From Paeniglutamicibacter antarcticus (GTDB taxonomy: Bacteria; Actinomycetota; Actinomycetes; Actinomycetales; Micrococcaceae), in NCBI RefSeq assembly GCF_900010755.1, contig NZ_CZJT01000088.1, positions 62,001 through 126,000 of the forward strand: 64,000 nt of DNA, given 5' to 3'. This document shows, one piece after another, positions 35,184-44,485 of the stretch. The notes beneath the pieces were generated by a model, which had not been told where the DNA came from, searched no databases, and was given only the letters and a program-made list of their open reading frames with translations. Position numbers and translations under genes: made by a program. Numbering within the stretch: position 1 is the first letter of the stretch; each line of letters opens with the position of its first letter.

Positions 35184-36050
35184 CTAGCGCAGCACCACGG
35201 TGCGGTTGCCGTAGAGGAACACGCGGCCTTCGCAGTGCCACTTCACGGCGTTGGACAGCGCCTTGCATTCGGTGTCGCGTCCGGCTGCCACCAGGTCCGC
35301 GGGGGAGTAGGTGTGGTCGACGTCCTGGACCTGCTGGGAGATGATCGGGCCCTCGTCAAGTTCGGCGTTGACGTAGTGCGCGGTGGCGCCCACGGTCTTG
35401 ACCCCGCGATCCCAGGCTTGGTGGTAGGGCTTGGCCCCCTTGAAGCTGGGCAGGAACGAGTGGTGGATGTTGATGGTCATGCCCGTCAGCTTGCGGCTGA
35501 GCTCGTCGCTGAGCACCTGCATGTAGCGGGCCAGCACCACCAGTTCCACGTCGTATTCGTCGATCAATTCCAGCAGCCGGGCCTCGGCCGCAGGCTTGGT
35601 GTCGGCGGTGACCGGCACGTGGAAGAACGGGATTTGGTGCCATTTGACCAGTTCCTCGTGGTCCCGGTGGTTGGAGACCACGGCAACCACGTCGATCGGC
35701 AGTTCGCCCAGCCGGGCCCGGTGCAGTAGGTCGTTGAGGCAGTGGTCGAACTTCGAGACCATGATCAGCACTCGGCGCTTGGTGCCCTTCGGGGCCAGCG
35801 TCCACTGCGCGTCCAGTTCCTGGGCGATCGGCCCGAAGGCCACGGTCATGGCCTTGGTCAGCCCCGGTGCATCGGCACCGGCCACGTCGACGCGCATGAA
35901 GAACTGCCCGGCCCGGCGATCCCCGAATTGCTTGAGCTCCACGATGTCCCTGCCTTGCTCCAGCAGGAAACCCGTCACTGCATGCACGATGCCCGGGCGT
36001 TCGGCACAGGCGACGGTCAGGACGTGTTCGAATTCTGTATTGGTTTCCAA
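35184..36050 (-). CDS. purU: Formyltetrahydrofolate deformylase
   Basis: PurU splits 10-formyl-tetrahydrofolate to formate and tetrahydrofolate, keeping the one-carbon pool in balance. The 288-residue protein has an N-terminal ACT domain (ERPGIVHAVTGFLLEQG) and a formyltransferase-fold domain with the catalytic NIHHSFLPSF histidine and the ELDEGPIISQ aspartate. The start is TTG, with GGAG 11 bases upstream. It is in line with the FNT channel gene but separated by about 200 bases and two hairpins. Confidence 0.94.
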   Translation of the reverse strand: METNTEFEHVLTVACAERPGIVHAVTGFLLEQGRDIVELKQFGDRRAGQFFMRVDVAGADAPGLTKAMTVAFGPIAQELDAQWTLAPKGTKRRVLIMVSKFDHCLNDLLHRARLGELPIDVVAVVSNHRDHEELVKWHQIPFFHVPVTADTKPAAEARLLELIDEYDVELVVLARYMQVLSDELSRKLTGMTINIHHSFLPSFKGAKPYHQAWDRGVKTVGATAHYVNAELDEGPIISQQVQDVDHTYSPADLVAAGRDTECKALSNAVKWHCEGRVFLYGNRTVVLR

Positions 36051-36254
36051 CTCAGCGCTCCATTGACGATTATGGCCACAGGGCCTCCACTAGTGTTTCC
36101 TTCAAGGCAAGCTTAGGCTCGCCGGAACCACTCAAGCAGGTGTTGGAAGCAACAAGTCTTTGCCCCTTCGTTGGAAGTTCAGCTTCCGGAAGCCACATCC
36201 AGGAATCACACCGGAACCTGTGTGATGCATGACACCGTTCGGTAGGGTGGATCC

Positions 36255-37946
36255 ATGGCGCACACACCGCATTCGAAGCATTTTGATGTCATAGTCATCG
36301 GCGCGGGTCTTTCCGGACTCGTTGCCGCCACCGAAGCCGTCAACGGGGGCAGCCGGGTGCTGCTGATCGACCAGGAATCCGAGACCAACCTCGGCGCACA
36401 GGCGCATTGGAGCTTCGGCGGGATTTTCCTCGTGAACTCGCCCGAGCAGCGGCGTCTTGGCGCTAAAGACTCGGAAGAGCTGGCCCTGCGGGACTGGTTT
36501 AACACCGCCGGATTCGACCGTGAGGAAGACTATTGGCCCCGCGAGTGGGCCAAGGCCTACGTGCATTGGGCCGCCGACGGAAAACGTGAGTGGCTTCATG
36601 AACGCGGTGTCAGGTTCTTCCCGGTGGTCGGCTGGGCGGAGCGCGGGGGAGCAGGGGCCCAAGGCCCGGGAAACTCGGTGCCACGTTTTCACATCACCTG
36701 GGGCACCGGGCCGGGAATCGTTGCCCCGTTCGCCGAAGCGGCCAAGACGGCGGTTGCCAAGGGTCAGCTGACCATGCTGTGGCGCCACCAACTCGACGGG
36801 ATCCTCATGGAGTCCGGGGCAGTGACCGGAGTGCGCGGCAGCGTCCTGGCCCAAGACCGGGCCGAACGCGGTGTGGCGACCAACCGGGAGGTGGTGGGCA
36901 CCTTTGAATTCTTTGCCCCCGCAGTGGTTGTTGCCACTGGAGGGATTGGCGGGAACCTCGACAAGGTCCGTGCTGCTTGGCCGGAACGGTTGGGCGCCCC
37001 GCCGGAAAAGATGGTTTCCGGGGTTCCTGCCCACGTTGACGGGCGTGGGATGGATATTGCCGAAAAAGCGGGCGGCCGGCTGATCAACGGGGACCGGATG
37101 TGGCACTACACCGAAGGAATCGGTAATTGGAACCCGGTATGGGCGAACCACGGGATTCGCATCCTGCCGGGCCCCAGCTCGCTGTGGCTTGATGCCACAG
37201 GGAAACGCCTGCCGGATCCGTTGTGGCCGGGCTTCGATACGCTCGGGACCCTTGAACACCTGCGCGGCACCGGACATGATTACAGCTGGTTCATCCTCAA
37301 CCGCAGAATCATTGGCAAGGAGTTCGCGCTCTCGGGAAGCGAACAAAACCCGGACCTGACGGGCAAGGACATCAAGGCGGTGCTCGCCCGGGCGCGGGCG
37401 GATGTCCCTGAACCCGTGCAAGCGTTTCTTGACCACGGGGAAGATTTCTTGCAAGCGTCAACACTTGGCGAACTGGTGCGAAAAATGAATGAACTGACCG
37501 GCAACAACCTACTGGATCCGGAGGAAATAGCCGCCGTGGTTTCGGCCCGGGATGCTGCGGTGGTCAATGCTTTTGGCAAGGACGGTCAGATCTCCGCGAT
37601 TTCAAGTGCCAGGAATTATGTGGGTGACAAGTTGATTCGCAGCGTCAAACCCCATGCCTTGACGGACCCGAAAGCGGGACCGTTGATCGCCGTCAGGCTG
37701 AGCGTCCTGACCCGCAAGTCACTTGGCGGCTTGAATACCGATCTTCAATCCCGGGTGCTGGGCGCCGGAGGCGAACCCGTACCCGGCTTGTATGCGGCGG
37801 GAGAAGCAGCAGGTTTCGGAGGCGGCGGCTACCACGGGTACCGGGCGCTGGAAGGAACGTTTCTGGGTGGATGCTTGTTCAGCGGCAGGGCCGCGGGCCA
37901 AGCGGCGGCCGCGCAAAATTCGGCGCTGCGCCTCGGAATGACATAG
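36255..37946 (+). CDS. FAD-dependent dehydrogenase, ketosteroid-dehydrogenase-like
   Basis: This 563-residue flavoprotein has an N-terminal FAD-binding GxGxxG motif (IVIGAGLSGLVAATEA) followed by the acidic residue in LLIDQESE. The C-terminal AAGEAAGFGGGGYHGYRALEG closes the FAD site and is typical of the fumarate-reductase / 3-ketosteroid dehydrogenase superfamily FAD-binding dehydrogenases. It lies alone, divergent from purU. Substrate cannot be named; steroid genes are absent nearby. Confidence 0.88.
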   Translation: MAHTPHSKHFDVIVIGAGLSGLVAATEAVNGGSRVLLIDQESETNLGAQAHWSFGGIFLVNSPEQRRLGAKDSEELALRDWFNTAGFDREEDYWPREWAKAYVHWAADGKREWLHERGVRFFPVVGWAERGGAGAQGPGNSVPRFHITWGTGPGIVAPFAEAAKTAVAKGQLTMLWRHQLDGILMESGAVTGVRGSVLAQDRAERGVATNREVVGTFEFFAPAVVVATGGIGGNLDKVRAAWPERLGAPPEKMVSGVPAHVDGRGMDIAEKAGGRLINGDRMWHYTEGIGNWNPVWANHGIRILPGPSSLWLDATGKRLPDPLWPGFDTLGTLEHLRGTGHDYSWFILNRRIIGKEFALSGSEQNPDLTGKDIKAVLARARADVPEPVQAFLDHGEDFLQASTLGELVRKMNELTGNNLLDPEEIAAVVSARDAAVVNAFGKDGQISAISSARNYVGDKLIRSVKPHALTDPKAGPLIAVRLSVLTRKSLGGLNTDLQSRVLGAGGEPVPGLYAAGEAAGFGGGGYHGYRALEGTFLGGCLFSGRAAGQAAAAQNSALRLGMT

Positions 37947-37950
37947 GAAA

Positions 37951-37984
37951 CCACACCGATAAGGTACAAACCGTTTCGGTGTGG
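37951..37984. terminator. Hairpin between flavoprotein and small membrane protein
   Basis: CCACACCG (37951-37958) pairs with CGGTGTGG (37977-37984) between convergent genes. Confidence 0.6.
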
Positions 37985-37998
37985 TGTGGGTGGTTCGT

Positions 37999-38211
37999 CT
38001 AGTGGGTGAAGTGGTAAACCGTCCCGAAGAGGGCGGCCGAAATGCCAAACGAAACACCAATCAGCATCGGGGTCCAGGTGCCGTTGTTGTCGGCTTGAAA
38101 AACTGCGAAGACCACAAACAGCAATGCTGCGAGGACTCCGCCCAAGATCAGAGCGCCGCCGCCGTGGTGGTGCACGGCGGTCTGAGTATTCCTGTGAAAT
38201 GGAGTAGCCAT
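37999..38211 (-). CDS. Small two-helix membrane protein
   Basis: Although the frame is open to 38610, that part is antisense to the DUF2087 gene. The ATG at 38211 gives a natural 70-residue protein: a His-rich N-terminus (AVHHHGGG), helices at about 19-38 and 48-66, ending YHFTH. It is divergent from the DUF2087 gene. Family not recognised; proteins like this are common in Actinobacteria and have no known role. Confidence 0.65.
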   Translation of the reverse strand: MATPFHRNTQTAVHHHGGGALILGGVLAALLFVVFAVFQADNNGTWTPMLIGVSFGISAALFGTVYHFTH

Positions 38212-38256
38212 GCCCTCAGGGTATGCCTGAAGAGAATGAAATACGAGGGAAGAGAA

Positions 38257-38760
38257 ATGAAGGAATCTTTGAACGAATCGACCGCCGATTGGAGACGTAT
38301 TTTTGGTGCGCTGGCCAACGAGGAAACACGTAGGTCCTATGCCCAAGTCATCCTTGGAATAGACTCGGATTTGTTGCCAGCGCGGCGGGAGAAAGCGCTG
38401 AAAAACTTGCAGGCCGCGGGCTTGGTGACCGCCGAAGGGCTCGTTGATGATGGCGTTTACGCGCGCACCTTGACGGTTGGAGCCACGCGGGCACCCAAGG
38501 ATGGAATCGCGCGGTTCCTGGATGCCGACGGGCGTATTGACAGGTACCCGAAGAACCAAGAAGATCGAGTTGAATTGCTCCAAGCGATTGGCGCCAAGGC
38601 CATCCAACACGGCGAGGAGCTCAAGGAGCCCGACCTCACCCTGCGCCTCGAGAACCTTGCGGATGACGCTGTGCTGTTGCGCCGCTATCTTGTGGACTAC
38701 GGTGTGGTGATCCGGCGCCCTGACGGCTCCGCATACAGATTGGCAGATGGATCGGACTAG
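38257..38760 (+). CDS. DUF2087 protein with N-terminal winged-helix region
   Basis: ATG 38257 has GAGGGA 6 bases upstream. The 167-residue protein starts with an HTH-like part (WRRIFGALANEETRRSYAQVI) and ends with a DUF2087 domain whose hallmark DDAVLLRRYLVDYGVV-x2-R and Y-R-L tail are clear. DUF2087 proteins are probable transcriptional regulators; targets are unknown. Confidence 0.8.
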   Translation: MKESLNESTADWRRIFGALANEETRRSYAQVILGIDSDLLPARREKALKNLQAAGLVTAEGLVDDGVYARTLTVGATRAPKDGIARFLDADGRIDRYPKNQEDRVELLQAIGAKAIQHGEELKEPDLTLRLENLADDAVLLRRYLVDYGVVIRRPDGSAYRLADGSD

Positions 38761-38850
38761 CGGGATTGTGCCAAGCTCCGGTAAACGGGGTAATTTCGTT
38801 CTAGAGCCGATAAGCCTGAACCCCGCATTCCCTGTTGTGCAAGGAGCCCA

Positions 38851-39723
38851 ATGTCTGACCCGAATAGCTCACTCAATGGTGGCTCGAACCCTGATTCGGG
38901 TTACCAGCAGGGGGCCGGTGAATACGGTGGCGGACAATACCCTAACCAGTATTCTGGCCAGAACCAGTGGCAAAGATACTCGCAGACACCCGGGCAACAT
39001 CAATATGCCGGCAACTACGCAGGACAGCAAGACCCGGCGCAGGCCCAGTACCCCGGGTACTACCCCGGGCAGTACCCCTCCTATGGCGGGTACGGATATG
39101 GCGGCTGGAATACTCCCCAGCGCACTCATGGGGTCACCACCGCCGCCATGGTTCTGGGAATTCTTGCAGCTGCGATATCGCTGTTGCCATTCGTGGGCTT
39201 CCTGGCCTTCATTCTGGGTCCACTGGCGATGGTCCTTGGAATCATCGGGATTGCCAAGCGGCTGAACCGCCGCGGATTCGCGGTCGCGGGGCTGGTGACA
39301 GGTGCCTTCGGCGTACTCGTCTCGGTTCTCTACGCCCTGCTGCTGTCCACGATGATGTCATTTGTCGATACGACCGATACCTACGAATTTGTGACGAGGT
39401 CCGCGGGCGAGTACAACATTTCAATCACCACCACCGGGCCCGCCCCGGAAATCTCAAACAACCAACGCGGAACCTTTAGCGAATTCCACAGCGCCTCGAA
39501 TTTCTATGGGGGAGTGGTGGCCACTAATGTCGGGGACAATGCGGGAGCCGTTGGGTGCAAGATCTTCGATTCCGACGGCGTGCTAGTTGTTGAGGATGCC
39601 GACCAGGGACTCGGTGCCCAAGCCGAATGCATGATCGGTGCTTCGTGGTTGGGAACCGAGGATGAAATCGATGTATCGGGGATCCTGGACGCGCGTTCGG
39701 GAAACCCTGTACCCGCGGGTTAG
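38851..39723 (+). CDS. DUF4190-type membrane protein with Gln/Gly/Tyr-rich N-terminus
   Basis: The 290-residue protein begins with about 90 residues rich in Gln, Gly, Tyr and Pro (repeats such as YPGYYPGQYPSYGGYGYGG), which is likely disordered. Then come two membrane helices (about 98-122 and 140-165) and an extracytoplasmic tail of about 120 residues with two cysteines. The layout matches DUF4190 proteins of Actinobacteria. Its stop overlaps that of the convergent inositol phosphatase gene by 4 bases. Confidence 0.75.
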   Translation: MSDPNSSLNGGSNPDSGYQQGAGEYGGGQYPNQYSGQNQWQRYSQTPGQHQYAGNYAGQQDPAQAQYPGYYPGQYPSYGGYGYGGWNTPQRTHGVTTAAMVLGILAAAISLLPFVGFLAFILGPLAMVLGIIGIAKRLNRRGFAVAGLVTGAFGVLVSVLYALLLSTMMSFVDTTDTYEFVTRSAGEYNISITTTGPAPEISNNQRGTFSEFHSASNFYGGVVATNVGDNAGAVGCKIFDSDGVLVVEDADQGLGAQAECMIGASWLGTEDEIDVSGILDARSGNPVPAG

Positions 39724-40580
39724 CGGCTAAACCCTTGGGCCCGGCGGGCCTCAATGATCCGCTCAAGTGATGTGGAAGCCGCTGGATAGTCGGCGTCCGG
39801 GCCCAGTGCCATAAAGCATGGAGCCTCATAGTCGGGAAGCTGCTTGTCGTCATACCGGTAGGCAAGATAACGGCCACCCGCTCGCCGTACAAGCAATGCC
39901 CCGGCAGCAATATCCCAAGGTTTGGTGTCCAGCCCCAACGTCACATCGCACCAGCCTGCGGCAACGTGGGCAAGCGCTAACGCCGCCGAAACCTTGCGGC
40001 GCACGGTGGCGAAGGCGGAGACCCAGGAGCCAAACTCAACCAGCCCCAGCGTTCCGTCAACTTCCAGTGCCTCGGCGGAGGGGTAATCGGTCATCAGGTT
40101 CGCATGGGCCTGGTCGGGCCTGGGCGCCGGGGCAAGGATTTTCCCGTTGAGGTAGGCGTGCTCGGCATCTGCCGTGAATTCCAGGCCCGCCACCGGATCC
40201 AACACCACACCGGCCAGTAGCTGACCATCGCGTGCCGCTGCAATGGAAATGCAGAAAAATGCGACACCGTGGGTGAAGTTGCTGGTCCCGTCGATGGGAT
40301 CCACGATCCACTGGATGCCTCCCTCCCCGCTGATCCCGCCTTCTTCGCCAAGCACCCATGAATCGTGTTCTGCGCGGGTCAGGTGCTCACGGATGATTTG
40401 TTCACTGCGCCGGTCGAATGCGGTCACGAGGTCGTGGGCGTTTGTCTTGTTTTCGCGTTGCACGTCTTGACGGAAGGCATCTCGCAAAAGCGGCGCGGCA
40501 AGCCGTGCGGCTTCAAGGGCTGTGTGGCGCAGGCGGGAAGCGAGGGCAATATCGGCTGTGCTGAAATTTTCGGTACTCAC
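39720..40580 (-). CDS. Inositol monophosphatase family protein
   Basis: This 286-residue Mg-dependent phosphatase shows the family motifs: GEEGG (metal-binding Glu), WIVDPIDGTSNFTHG (DPIDGT motif) and KPWDIAAGALLVRRAGG. It dephosphorylates inositol phosphates or related sugar phosphates; relatives include histidinol phosphatase and PAP phosphatase. The start is GTG. It is divergent from the MarR/MFS operon, about 65 bases from the large MarR-type dyad. Confidence 0.9.
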   Translation of the reverse strand: MSTENFSTADIALASRLRHTALEAARLAAPLLRDAFRQDVQRENKTNAHDLVTAFDRRSEQIIREHLTRAEHDSWVLGEEGGISGEGGIQWIVDPIDGTSNFTHGVAFFCISIAAARDGQLLAGVVLDPVAGLEFTADAEHAYLNGKILAPAPRPDQAHANLMTDYPSAEALEVDGTLGLVEFGSWVSAFATVRRKVSAALALAHVAAGWCDVTLGLDTKPWDIAAGALLVRRAGGRYLAYRYDDKQLPDYEAPCFMALGPDADYPAASTSLERIIEARRAQGFSR

Positions 40581-40645
40581 GGATTCAGCCTAGTCGCACA
40601 ATTAACGCCACTATCGATTGACTAAGCAACCACCTCCTCCATATT

Positions 40646-40676
40646 GTTGACGAAGGCAACATTTGCCTAGGTCAAC
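40646..40676. promoter_or_regulatory. 31-bp dyad, likely MarR operator
   Basis: GTTGAC-N3-GGCAA-N3-TTGCC-N3-GTCAAC is perfectly symmetric, centred at 40661. It lies 20 bases before the marR-like gene. A third related half-site (TTGAC-taa-GCAA) is at 40618-40629. The length and position fit autoregulation of the MarR/MFS operon and possibly of the divergent phosphatase gene. Confidence 0.75.
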
Positions 40677-40696
40677 TAATTTTCTCTTCAGGGGAA

Positions 40697-41203
40697 GTGG
40701 AACTCGTGCAGCACGGCTCTTCGCATACGTCTCAACTCGTGGAAAGTGTGAGTTCCTTGAACCGCACGCTCCGCCAGCTCGTTCATGTAGGTGAGGCCGA
40801 CCAAAAGGTTGGATTCGCCGCCATGGGCGTGCTCGGATATGTGTACCGCAACGAACCAACGCGGGCCACCGACATCGCCTCATGGATCGGGATTGGCCCC
40901 GCGGCGCTGAGTCGCCAAGTGTCAGATCTTGAATCCCAAGGCTTTGTACAGCGAACCCAATGCTCTTCCGACGCCCGGGCGCAACTGATTTCCCTGACTC
41001 CCGAAGGCAAAGATGAAGTGGACCGTGCCTTCAAGCGGCGAGCCGATCTGCTCAGCGACCTGCTCAAGGATTGGGATGACACGGAGATCGCCGAGGCTGC
41101 GGCCACGGTGAACCGCATCCAACTGGCGCTACGTGCCGGTGTCGATTCAATGAGCGGCAAAAACACCCAAGCGGCACCCGCCGTGCCGAAAGGAAACGCA
41201 TGA
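40697..41203 (+). CDS. MarR-family transcriptional regulator
   Basis: The 168-residue protein has a MarR winged helix: RATDIASWIGIGPAALSRQVSDLESQGFVQRT, then wing SSDARAQLISLTPEGKDEV. Such proteins repress drug-efflux genes until a phenolic or other ligand binds. Start is GTG at 40697 or 40706. It overlaps the MFS gene by 4 bases (ATGA), forming a regulator/efflux pair under the 31-bp dyad. Confidence 0.92.
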   Translation: MELVQHGSSHTSQLVESVSSLNRTLRQLVHVGEADQKVGFAAMGVLGYVYRNEPTRATDIASWIGIGPAALSRQVSDLESQGFVQRTQCSSDARAQLISLTPEGKDEVDRAFKRRADLLSDLLKDWDDTEIAEAAATVNRIQLALRAGVDSMSGKNTQAAPAVPKGNA

Positions 41204-42759
41204 GCGAGCAGACAGCCGCCGCAATACGCGAACGCGGCGGCGACAAGTCGCAGATGAGCCAGAAGGAGGTGGTGCGCTCAATCACCGGGGTGCTGGCCGC
41301 TTTCTTTGCCGCGATGCTGGCCACCACCATCGTTTCGATTGCGCTACCCACCATCATGGACGCGCTGCAGGGTACGCAGACGGACTTCAACTGGGTCATC
41401 ACCGCCGCCTTGCTGGCCAACGCCGCCACCACACCGATCTGGGGCAAGTTGGCGGATCTCTTTGACAAGAAGAAACTGCTCCAGCTTGGCATTCTCATCT
41501 TCATATCCGGTTCGTTGCTGGCAGGATTTGCCATCAATATTCCGATGCTGCTGAGCGCACGCGTAGTCCAGGGCATCGGCATGGGAGGGCTCACCGCCAT
41601 GGGCATGGCGGTGATTGGCACGGTGATTCCGCCGCGCGAACGCGGACGCTACTCCGGCTACTTCGGTGGCGTCATGGCGGTGGCAACCGCCGGCGGGCCC
41701 CTGTTGGGCGGCGTGATTGTCGACTCGCCGCTGGGTTGGCGCTGGACGTTGTTTATCGGGGTCCCGATTGCGCTCATTGCCATGTTGATGATCCACAAGA
41801 CGCTGCATATCAAACACATTGCCCGCAAGGTATATATCGACTGGGCCGGTGCGGTGCTCGTGACAATCTCCGTCTCGGTGCTGCTGATTTGGGTTTCCTA
41901 CGTCGGGAAGACTGGCTTCTTCGAATTCAATTCGTGGCAGACCTACGTGATGGTGGGCGGCTCGCTGGTGCTGATTGCCTTGCTGATCTGGGTTGAGGGC
42001 CGCGTCCCTGAACCGGTCATTCCGCTGCGCATCATCGCTACCCGCACCACCGCGCTGTCGATCATCGCCTCGGTATCAATCGGCGTGGCAATGTTTGGTT
42101 CCGGCGCCTTCCTGGGGCAGTACTTCCAGGTTGCCCGCGAAGCCAGCCCCACGCTGGCCGGGGTCATGACCCTGCCGATGATCTTGGGTAACCTTTTCGG
42201 GTCGGTCTTCTCCGGGCAGATGATTTCCCGCCATGGCCGATGGAAGATCTTCCTGGTCATCGGTGCCACGGTTAACATCGGGGCCCTTGCGCTGCTGGGC
42301 ACCATGTCCCACGACACCAACTACTGGATCCTTGCCACCGGAATGTTCTTCAACGGCGTGGGCATGGGCTTCATGGTGCAGAACCTGGTCCTCGCCGTGC
42401 AGAACACCGTGAAGGTCACAGACATCGGCACCGCCAGCTCCACCGTCGCGTTCTTCCGCTCGGTGGGAGGGGCCGCCGGCGTTGCAGTGCTTGGCGCCAT
42501 GCTCTCGGACAAGGTCAGTGCCTTGGTGATCGACGCGCTCACCGCGGCGCACCTGATCTCCCCGGACGGTTCCGGCGGGGTCGCTGCCGGAAGCACCTCG
42601 CTGGATTTATCGACAATGCCTCCGGCGGTGCGTTCACTGTATGAGGCGGCATTCGGGGATGCCACCGGCGTGATCTTCATGGCCTCGGCCATTGTCGCCT
42701 TGGTTTCGCTTGTATGCATCCTCTTTATCAAGGAAGTCCCGCTGCGCAAGACCATCTAA
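41200..42759 (+). CDS. MFS multidrug efflux transporter (DHA2, 14 helices)
   Basis: The 519-residue protein has about 14 membrane helices and the DHA2 hallmarks: a start of helix 1 with LAAFFAAMLATTIVSIALPTI, motif A GKLADLFDKKK, and motif C-like GGPLLGGVIVDSPLGWRW. EmrB/QacA-type proteins export drugs or toxic organic ions with protons. Coupled to the MarR gene, so expression is probably induced by its own substrates. Confidence 0.92.
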   Translation: MSEQTAAAIRERGGDKSQMSQKEVVRSITGVLAAFFAAMLATTIVSIALPTIMDALQGTQTDFNWVITAALLANAATTPIWGKLADLFDKKKLLQLGILIFISGSLLAGFAINIPMLLSARVVQGIGMGGLTAMGMAVIGTVIPPRERGRYSGYFGGVMAVATAGGPLLGGVIVDSPLGWRWTLFIGVPIALIAMLMIHKTLHIKHIARKVYIDWAGAVLVTISVSVLLIWVSYVGKTGFFEFNSWQTYVMVGGSLVLIALLIWVEGRVPEPVIPLRIIATRTTALSIIASVSIGVAMFGSGAFLGQYFQVAREASPTLAGVMTLPMILGNLFGSVFSGQMISRHGRWKIFLVIGATVNIGALALLGTMSHDTNYWILATGMFFNGVGMGFMVQNLVLAVQNTVKVTDIGTASSTVAFFRSVGGAAGVAVLGAMLSDKVSALVIDALTAAHLISPDGSGGVAAGSTSLDLSTMPPAVRSLYEAAFGDATGVIFMASAIVALVSLVCILFIKEVPLRKTI

Positions 42760-42961
42760 CGCCGGCGCGGGCACGGGCGGTGAATTGTTCTCGATTGTTT
42801 CGGGCAGCAATGCGCCGCCTTTTGCGTTCCTTCTCGTGCTTGTTTGCGCGGATTTGACCAGCCATTTCGGATGAAGAGACCACAAGATTGGATGAATCAT
42901 CCGAGATTCTGGTCACCTTTGTTCGTACTGTGAACTTGTCATACATACGGAAGGACCCGCG

Positions 42962-44485
42962 ATGACCAACGCTTCACCCCAGATCAACACCGCAGAACCC
43001 AAGCTCAAAAAGGTGCTGGGCCGATGGGACACCCTCGCCATTGGCGTCGGTGCCATGATCGGCTTCGGCTGGGTGGTGCTCACCGGCGACTGGATCACCA
43101 CAGCGGGGCCATTCGGCGCAGCCCTTGCCATGGTTGTCGGCGGCGGCATCATGGCGGTTGTCGGCCTGACCTACGCCGAACTCGTTGCCGCGATGCCCAA
43201 GGCAGGTGGCGAACACAATTACCTGCTCCGCGCCATGGGCGCCCGCTGGTCCTTCATTGGTTCGTGGGCCATCGTCGGCGGCTACATCACCATCGTCGCG
43301 TTCGAAGCGGTTGCACTGCCCAAAACGGCGCTCTACCTGTTCCCCGGGCTCAACCAAATCAAGCTCTGGGACATCGCCGGCTCCGAGGTCTACCTGACGT
43401 GGGCCCTGGTAGGCGTGCTGGGCGGGATTGTCATCACCGCCATCAACATCCGCGGCATCAAAACCGCCGGTGTGGTGCAAACCTTCGTGGTGCTCTTCCT
43501 CTTCGCCATCGGCGCCGTGCTGCTCTTCGGTTCCTTCACGGGCGGATCGACCGCCACCATGGAACCGTTCTTCAACAACGGGGTCGCCGGCTTCTTCGGG
43601 GTCATGATCATCGTCCCGTTCATGTTCGTCGGCTTCGACGTCATTCCGCAATCCGCCGAGGAATGCGACATTGAACCGCGCCGCATCGGCAAATACGTGG
43701 TCATCTCCGTGCTGATCGCTACAGCTTGGTACGTCATGGTCATCCTTGCCACCTCCTCCGGGATGGGCCTGGACGCACTTGCCAACTCCGATCTGGCCAC
43801 GGCGGACGCCATGGGCGTGCTCTTCGGATCGGAAATGATGGCCAAGGTCCTGATCTGCGGCGGCATCGCCGGCATCCTGACCTCCTGGAACTCGCTGCTC
43901 ATGGGTGCCTCGCGGCTGCTCTATGCCATGGCGGCCTCCGGCATGCTGCCGGCCTGGTTCGCCAAGCTGCACCCGAAGTACCACACCCCGGTCAACGCCC
44001 TGCTGTTCATTGGCGGGCTTTCCGTCCTGGCACCGTTCTTCGGTTCGGCAATGCTCGGGTGGCTGGTAGACTCGGGTTCCCCGTCCATCGTCGTTGCCTA
44101 CCTGCTGGTTGGCGTCGCATTCGTGATCCTGCGCAAGCGCGAACCAAACATGGAACGCCCGCTGCGCATCGGCGGCAAGGGCAACTTCGGCCGCATCATC
44201 GGCATCACCTCCGTGCTCTTCTGCGCCGGGCTGATCAGCCTGTACCTGCCCGGCATGCCAGCGGCCATCGGCATTGAACCGTGGATGCTCTTCGGGGCGT
44301 GGTGGCTGCTGGGCGCCATGTTCGTGTTCCGCGTCCCGCGCGGCATCGAGCCCGGCATCCACGCTGAAGAAGAGCTGCTGGCCCGCCTGTCCATGCGCAA
44401 GAACGCGAAGCTGGCCAAGTCGCTGGGAACTGCGCACGCACAACAGCAGCAGAACCAGAAAGAAAAGGAAAAGAACCGCGCATGA
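42962..44485 (+). CDS. APC-family amino acid permease
   Basis: The 507-residue permease has 12 helices, with the APC helix-1 motif GVGAMIGFGWVVLTG and a soluble, Gln/Lys-rich C-terminal tail. GGAAGGA precedes the ATG. The stop overlaps the CoA-transferase start by 4 bases, so uptake and catabolism are coupled. The cluster context suggests lysine, 5-aminovalerate or GABA as the substrate. Confidence 0.9.
   Translation: MTNASPQINTAEPKLKKVLGRWDTLAIGVGAMIGFGWVVLTGDWITTAGPFGAALAMVVGGGIMAVVGLTYAELVAAMPKAGGEHNYLLRAMGARWSFIGSWAIVGGYITIVAFEAVALPKTALYLFPGLNQIKLWDIAGSEVYLTWALVGVLGGIVITAINIRGIKTAGVVQTFVVLFLFAIGAVLLFGSFTGGSTATMEPFFNNGVAGFFGVMIIVPFMFVGFDVIPQSAEECDIEPRRIGKYVVISVLIATAWYVMVILATSSGMGLDALANSDLATADAMGVLFGSEMMAKVLICGGIAGILTSWNSLLMGASRLLYAMAASGMLPAWFAKLHPKYHTPVNALLFIGGLSVLAPFFGSAMLGWLVDSGSPSIVVAYLLVGVAFVILRKREPNMERPLRIGGKGNFGRIIGITSVLFCAGLISLYLPGMPAAIGIEPWMLFGAWWLLGAMFVFRVPRGIEPGIHAEEELLARLSMRKNAKLAKSLGTAHAQQQQNQKEKEKNRA

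Noticed and set aside
36155..36172. CGAAGGGGCAA on the minus strand, in the 5' region of purU, resembling the glycine riboswitch core
   Set aside because: The partner CUCUCAGG block and the closing P1 helix of the glycine aptamer are absent, so I treat the 11-base match as chance or a very distant relic.
36132..37454. 440-codon open frame antisense to the FAD dehydrogenase
   Set aside because: The forward frame has complete FAD motifs and a good start; the reverse product has none.
38212..38610. N-terminal extension of the small membrane protein ending at 37999
   Set aside because: It is antisense to the DUF2087 gene, whose forward frame has a good ribosome site and a recognisable domain.
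42974..44443. 489-codon open frame antisense to the APC permease
   Set aside because: Composition (His/Asp/Glu/Gln/Gly-rich) is typical of a mirror frame of a membrane protein gene; no ribosome site or motif.
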